From: Diphasiastrum complanatum
Taxonomy: Eukaryota; Streptophyta; Lycopodiopsida; Lycopodiales; Lycopodiaceae
Reading direction: 5' to 3'
Assembly (NCBI GenBank): GCA_029204225.1
Contig: CM055093.1
Span: forward strand, 22,501,436-22,565,435
DNA length: 64,000 bases
Positions within the stretch are counted from its first letter, which is position 1. Every line of letters starts with the position of its first letter. The notes under the pieces were generated by a model. That model was given only the letters and a program-made list of their open reading frames with translations. It was not told the DNA's origin and did no database searches. This document shows, one piece after another, positions 59,077-64,000 of this stretch. The position numbers were made by a program, and so were the translations under genes.

Positions 59077-59344
59077 CACGTGTGATGTGACACCTCCACT
59101 CCCTGCACGTGTGGTCACATGTGTCATCACACGCATTTGTCATATGTCAGGATATCAGCAGTTCGTACGATCATACCACTGGCATGCACGTGCGAGGACG
59201 TGTGGCGACATCTAGACCACACACGCGTCACAAGACGACTGGGCCGTACGATCGCACAATTGGCATGCACGTGCGAGGACACGTGTCAGGATCCAAAGTG
59301 TACACGTGTCATTTAGAATGATTTTGCCGTTGTTTCCACACGTG
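59077..59344. promoter_or_regulatory. G-box (CACGTG) cluster in a divergent intergenic region
   Basis: CACGTG occurs at 59077, 59106, 59187, 59268, 59280, 59303 and 59339, with an eighth at 58947. The region separates two divergent genes (ATG at 58804 minus and 59641 plus). Part of it is an 81-bp tandem duplication (59161-59241 and 59242-59322) sharing CGTACGAT and GGCATGCACGTGCGAGGAC. TATATATA at 59405-59412 could serve the plus gene. G-boxes are bound by plant bZIP and bHLH factors. Confidence 0.6.
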
Positions 59345-59640
59345 TGGCAGTTTTGACCGCACGTTACTGAGACATGTGTACGGTTCAGATGCTCTGTATT
59401 AGACTATATATATGAGTGTCATTTTTGTAATTCAGTTTCGCATATTGAGTCCAATTAAACGGCCCGCTCCAAATCTGTTCTTATAATATTGCTACCACGC
59501 GCCCAGCAGAGAGTTCCATAGTTGCACTGATTTCCTAGCGCGTGGTTCCGACATTTGGATTCGCGTATAGAGCATATCACCATCACGCGCCTACGGTTAC
59601 CCCGTTTATGTCCCCTTGCTAATCGGCGCATCATATCGAT

Positions 59641-61172
59641 ATGGCCTCCTCGTCTACTAGTTCGATCTATTATAAAGCTCTTAGTTCTTTTCTTGTTGAT
59701 GCTGAGGTTAGCGACAGACAGGCCCATTTTTTGTTCTATTTCGATTTTCAGTTTGACATAGAGAGATTTGTTATTGAGCATAGGGAAATTTTTCCTAAAC
59801 TGTACAAGGATTTTTATGACTGCTTGCAACAGGGTACCCTTCTGATGGACGGCCTGAGATTTGTGCATTTCAGAGATTTGACTCATGCTTAGCCTAGTGC
59901 CAAGCAAAGGCATGATCGTAAGTTTACCAAACTTATCAATCTGTTTAAACGTGTCATACCCTATGAGGAACACAATCGAGTATGTCGCTTTGTTCAGGAG
60001 GGTATGGCCTTCGTGTTTTTCTTATCTGCTCTTATCCCTGACGAGGCAGAATCTTCTGGGTTGTCCATGATTGGTTTGCCTGCCCCTACCACTCTTGTGG
60101 CTTCAGAGGTTTCCATTACTGATGAGGTTTTAGGAGATGTAGAGGAGGCCAGGCAAGCACAACAATATGATCCTACCAAGGCTCGTTCTCTGTCTATCTC
60201 TCCCTTATCTACTGTGAGCGAGATTGACCAGAGCAGAACCCTGATGGACCTCCATGTGTACCATATGGACGATGTTGCATTCTTATCCATTAGCGACATC
60301 GGAGACGTAATGGATCTCAGAGAAGATGTGATATTATCTCTTATGTCAAGGATGATTTCTAAATTTAATGATTTTATTGACTTTGATGATGACGACCTCA
60401 TAGATGGCATCAACTATGAGGACCAGGTAGAATGGGCAAGTGGCACAGATGCCCTTCAAAGGATGCTATCTGAGAGCAGGGCATATGAGGCTAATATGCC
60501 GAGTGAGGAGGAGTTTTTGACTTTTTCAGAAAAAGTATCCGCCACCTCCCATAAATACTATTCCAGCTGACCAGCAATCCACCATTATTGCTCGTCACAA
60601 TTTAGAAGCTGCTGGTATGATCCAAGCTGACGAGGAGGATTTGGTAAGTACACGTTCTCACGAAAATCATTTACTATTTAATGTGTAACTGATGATTGAT
60701 CTGCTAGTTTGACTAACACTTGATTATGTGTTGTAGGATATTGTTGAAGTTGATGCCTTTGCTATCAAGCATGGAGGACTGAGAGAGACAAGGCGGGAGA
60801 CAAAAGGATGCCTCATTGGCTCATTATTTGAAACATTTTTTAAATAACAAAATTTGTGTTCTTCATGAAAGGTTTTTTGTGAATGCGGGAACTTTAATCA
60901 TGGCCATCAAGGCCCTATCTTATTTTGCCCAAGGGCATAAATACCCAAAAAATACATATAGAATCATTTTTGTCAAAAGAGATGTTGCTCTTAAAGTGTT
61001 TAATTACGTGCCAGAAAATGTTCCTATGAGATCCTCTGCTCTGGCAATTCTATCAGGATATATAGATTTGAGCAAAAGGCGATCCACTCGATTTTTGGAT
61101 CCGTATGATAAAAAAAAGTTCCTTCATGACCACACAGCAAAAATTGTCCTTAGAGAAAATGAAAAGAAATGA
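59641..61172 (+). pseudogene. Uncharacterised two-exon element protein, lightly damaged
   Basis: ATG 59641 opens MASSSTSSIYYKALSSFLVD and continues for about 310 codons with a single internal TAG (59890-59892), then an acidic stretch (FIDFDDDDLIDGINYEDQVE) to about 60525. There a one-base frame change leads to IPADQQSTIIARHNLEAAGM and EEDL at a GTAAGT donor (exon end 60643). The acceptor TTGTAG gives exon 2 (60737-61172): DIVEVDAFAIKHGG, a second frame change near 60795, then LAHYLKHFLNNKICVLHERF and a basic C-terminus ending VLRENEKK. The intron is 93 nt. I do not recognise the family. The three lesions are single-base events in otherwise well-kept coding sequence, implying recent decay. It is divergent from the H3-like/protease gene. 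Confidence 0.6.
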
Positions 61173-61253
61173 TTGTACTCTTTTTCATTTAATGTATGTG
61201 AAATTTGAGAATTTTTGATCACACGCGTTTGATCTTTATTGAATGCCATCAAT

Positions 61254-63659
61254 CTAATTTTGGCTTATAAATTTATATGCTTTTTTGAATCTCTGATATT
61301 TAGTTGATCTTGTTGTGTATCGAACTTGAGCTCGTCTATAAAACCATTGGAATAGCTGAATGATGTAACTATTTTTTGAGGATGTTCCACCATGTTGCGT
61401 ATTTCGATGAAATGCTCCTCTTGCCTGCCAATGTGATTTCTCCATTCCTTGTGAGGACCATATACTCAAACTGCCATACTTTTTTGCAAAAAATGATGCA
61501 TGATGCCTTAGTATGTGCTACAATATCAAAGATTTATGCATTGGTTAGAATCTATCAAGCAAGGTATACTAAAATTATAAAATTGGAAGACACTGTTCAA
61601 ATGTATCTTACCATGTAGTGGGTGATGTGATCTGAGCCCCAAGCCACCCGAACTGCATCTACAAACTCTATTGCTGTTTTCTCCAATAGCAGTGCATCTG
61701 CATATGAAATTGTGTCTTTTCTAAGCACTTCAATCATTTATCGAGCTTTTTACAAACTTCAACCTTCTTTACCCCTGTTGTTCCTTTATCTTCAAAGTCT
61801 TCTGTCACAGAAATAACATCTTTCCAAATCGAATATTGGATCTTAGATGACTCTTTAGAATGATTTGATAAAAATCGACGAGCTTTGACTCCTCCTATGC
61901 TAGGTTTATTGGGTACATTTCCTGTTTTTCCCGAAAACTTTTCATCTTTTTGTATTTTAACATGGCCTTTATGAAGGCCTGCTTTTGACAACACTTCCTC
62001 TAATCGAGCGATTGCTTGTTTCGATGCAGACTCTAGCTTAGTATTCCATGCAAACAAGATATGAAGATATATTAATTTCTCTATGATTCTCACCTCTCCA
62101 TGAAGTGTGCAAATATGCACATTTTGTAAAGGGATTGGTAGTACTTGTTTCCAGTTGGGATCTTCAATATCTCTTGAAACTCTTGTGTTCCTTGAAATGT
62201 CATTTGATGATTTCATACAATATAGACATGGATGTTTTGAATTTGCTCCATGAGATACATTGAACATACATTTCAATGACTTCAAGTCTCCAGCTAAATG
62301 CCATTCCACCAAAAAATTCACCTCTTTCAGGAACACTAAGTACTTTGCCATTCATATGATCCTTTATGATATCTGGATAACTTGTTCTGCTAAAAATCCA
62401 GGAAAGAACATCGTGATCCTCCTTGATAACCTGTTCAACATAAGGAATCACAAGTTTTTATGTATTCAAAACAATTACCAAAAGAAATTGCACATGAATA
62501 ACAGCCATTTTTTTACTTGAAAACATGCTAGCCACCATATGTTGTTTTCTGATTGCACACTGAAGTTGAGATCCCTTGAGTTTGTTGCATTGCTCAATGC
62601 TCCATTCATCAGAGTAATACTTACTCTTTCCAACTTTTGTCCTTTTATAACTTCCGATTCATCTAGATCTGAAAAGGGCGAGAAATGGGAAATTTTCTTA
62701 CATGCAATTGTCCAAAAGCCTCTTTAATAATTTTAAATATACTGGCATATGCCTCCCTGCTAATACCTAAGAAATCACATGCTCCCTGAATTAATGTTCG
62801 GTACCTTACCAACCTCATTCATCAAATCCTCAGTGACCTTGGACTTGATTCAAGAATACCGATTATTGTCCAATAAAGACTTTGTGGACTTGGTTGTCAA
62901 TACCGAACTCAGTGATTTTCCGATCAGGTCATTGTCCTTCAGATGCTGATTTGCAACCAATGCTAATCTGCAAATGATTATGAAAATCAAGAAACCCAAA
63001 TAGGACACATAATAAATGTCATGCTACTTCACAAAACTAAAATAAAACTAATTCAAATCAAACCCTTACTTGAATGCTTGAATCCTTTTTCTCCGTTGGC
63101 CTCCATTTAGCGAAAGCTCATTAATGTCCTTCAGAATTCTTTTTCGCTTGTTTCTTTTTAATTTCTTTTCTAGTATGCGAGTTTCTTCTTTTAACTGGTC
63201 ATTTGATATACGTAATGTCTGAACAACTTGTCGGAATTGATCATTACTTGCATTCAATATGTATACATGCATTATCTTCTTTTGTTTGTAATAATGCGGT
63301 CTCTTTTTCTCTATAGTCAGCAAGCAAACCATTTAACATACATTCTAAACTCTGTATTTTCTGAACCGAGTTTGCAACACCATAAGTCGTCAATCTTTCA
63401 CAATAACCCAATAAACCGTTTTCTCCGTCACACAAAAACTTTATTGATTGTGTGATGGATTGGAATTGTGGAGCTTGCATCGAGCTCGGATCCAATGGAT
63501 ACAAACTTCCGTCAATCCACAAATTGTAATTCTTTCTTTGGTTGATTCTGTGAGCGCGATCATATCAAGTGGAGAAACTGTGGATTCTTTCACTACTCCT
63601 CTTTTAGCTATCGGAGCATTCTCGGCAGGGAGAACAATGTGTAGATGAAACTGAGACAT
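61254..63659 (-). pseudogene. Large element protein with HGANSKHPCLYC motif, candidate transposase, decayed
   Basis: A minus-strand multi-exon gene. ATG 63657-63659 starts MSQFHLHIVLPAENAPIAKR; later frames in exon 1 (to 63070, donor GTAAGG) end in a basic coiled-coil-like stretch. Exon 62810-62967 joins in phase and has an in-frame TGA. Then come ACDFLGISREAYASIFKIIK, LDESEVIKGQKLERVSITLM ... SENNIWWLACFQ (about 62670-62517), IKEDHDVLSWIF (from 62430), and a long piece to 61737: HLAGDLKSLKCMFNVSHGAN, SKHPCLYC, VHICTLHGEVRIIEKLI. The last exon (61254-61517, intron 94 nt) has QGMEKSHWQARGAFHRNTQH followed by GG. The order resembles poorly characterised repetitive proteins of mobile elements in other eukaryotes, where a W/H..GD.K.L then A.S...C..C block and a GMEKSH-type end recur; I cannot name the superfamily. 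Several frameshifts and stops. Confidence 0.6.
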
Positions 63660-64000
63660 CTTCGCAAACATTAGATGACAGACCAAAAAGAAAATAGACA
63701 CTATTATTCATCCATGATGTACATGAGATTCTATGTTTATTCTCTCGCTACTTAAAACGAGGGACACAATCTCATTTTCAAACTTGAAAAAGTTAGTTAA
63801 TGAGCGTTATAGGTTCTTGAAGTCGCAGTTGCATACGTCATAATCGTGTCATGTTAACTACACATTCCTAGTAAGGTTAAGCTAAACTGGACTTGAAAGT
63901 CCATCGGAGTTTTAAAATCCCGTGGTTTTTTGGGTCCTACGTGGCATTTCTTAGATGGCCCTTGTGATGTTTGTAACTCCTCTAATGTATTAGATGCATA
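63660..64000. other. No gene seen at the right edge
   Basis: AT-rich sequence upstream of the minus-strand element gene. It should contain its promoter or the end of the element, but no terminal inverted repeat or target duplication could be assigned, and the window ends here. Confidence 0.4.

Noticed and set aside
59455-59973. 172-codon minus-strand frame
   Set aside because: It is the antisense of the better supported plus-strand element gene starting at 59641.
1-64000. CRISPR arrays, operons, riboswitches and bacterial-type features
   Set aside because: Spliced genes, plant retroelements and base composition show a plant nuclear sequence; no regularly spaced repeat array was seen.

Overview
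The window is plant nuclear DNA. It has two genuine host genes with canonical GT-AG introns, a telo-box upstream of one of them, and a dense background of decayed plant retroelements (copia, gypsy, L1-type LINE), DNA transposons (CACTA, hAT-like) and CT/GT/AC microsatellites. Gene density is low, one intron is 3 kb long, and the sequence is AT-rich. This suggests a repeat-rich land-plant genome, probably a seed plant. I cannot narrow it further.

Layout. 1-0.43 kb: a short relic that starts like histone H3. 0.87-4.1 kb: a copia relic interrupted by a non-autonomous CACTA element. 4.1-22 kb: mostly non-coding repeat debris with gag and RT fragments of copia elements, primer-binding-site relics, microsatellites and small tandem repeats. 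22.9-26.5 kb: an unrecognised coding relic with internal repeats, then a decayed LINE ending beside a (TG)n tract. 28.8-38.6 kb (minus): a six-exon gene for a three-RRM RNA-binding protein, reconstructed here as 732 aa, with an hAT-like element in its last intron. 38.9-40.2 kb (minus): the 5' end of a copia element (LTR, PBS, gag) just upstream of that gene. 43.3-44.6 kb (plus): an intronless gene for a GOLD-domain seven-transmembrane (GOST, CAND6/CAND7-type) protein. 46-55 kb: tandem repeats, LTRs, a gypsy RNase H/integrase relic, an unusual AACTCGC repeat cluster, and another copia LTR plus gag.

55.2-63.7 kb is the most unusual part. It looks like one or two nested copies of a large multi-gene mobile element with short-intron genes on both strands. 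It holds (a) a decayed multi-exon gene (minus) for a protein with an HGANSKHPCLYC motif, and a fragment of a paralogue of it on the plus strand; (b) a minus-strand gene whose product starts MARTKQT, carries a divergent histone H3 fold, and continues into a C48 (Ulp1-like) cysteine protease; (c) an open three-exon gene for a 305-aa protein with a possible ubiquitin-like C-terminus; and (d) a plus-strand acidic-protein gene that diverges from (b) across a region with seven CACGTG G-boxes. A second MARTKQT-initiated relic at the left edge of the window suggests that the H3-like gene is repeated. A histone-H3-like/Ulp1 fusion beside a possible ubiquitin-like protein in a repetitive element is the best candidate here for an undescribed system. 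Most of its genes carry frameshifts or stops in this copy.
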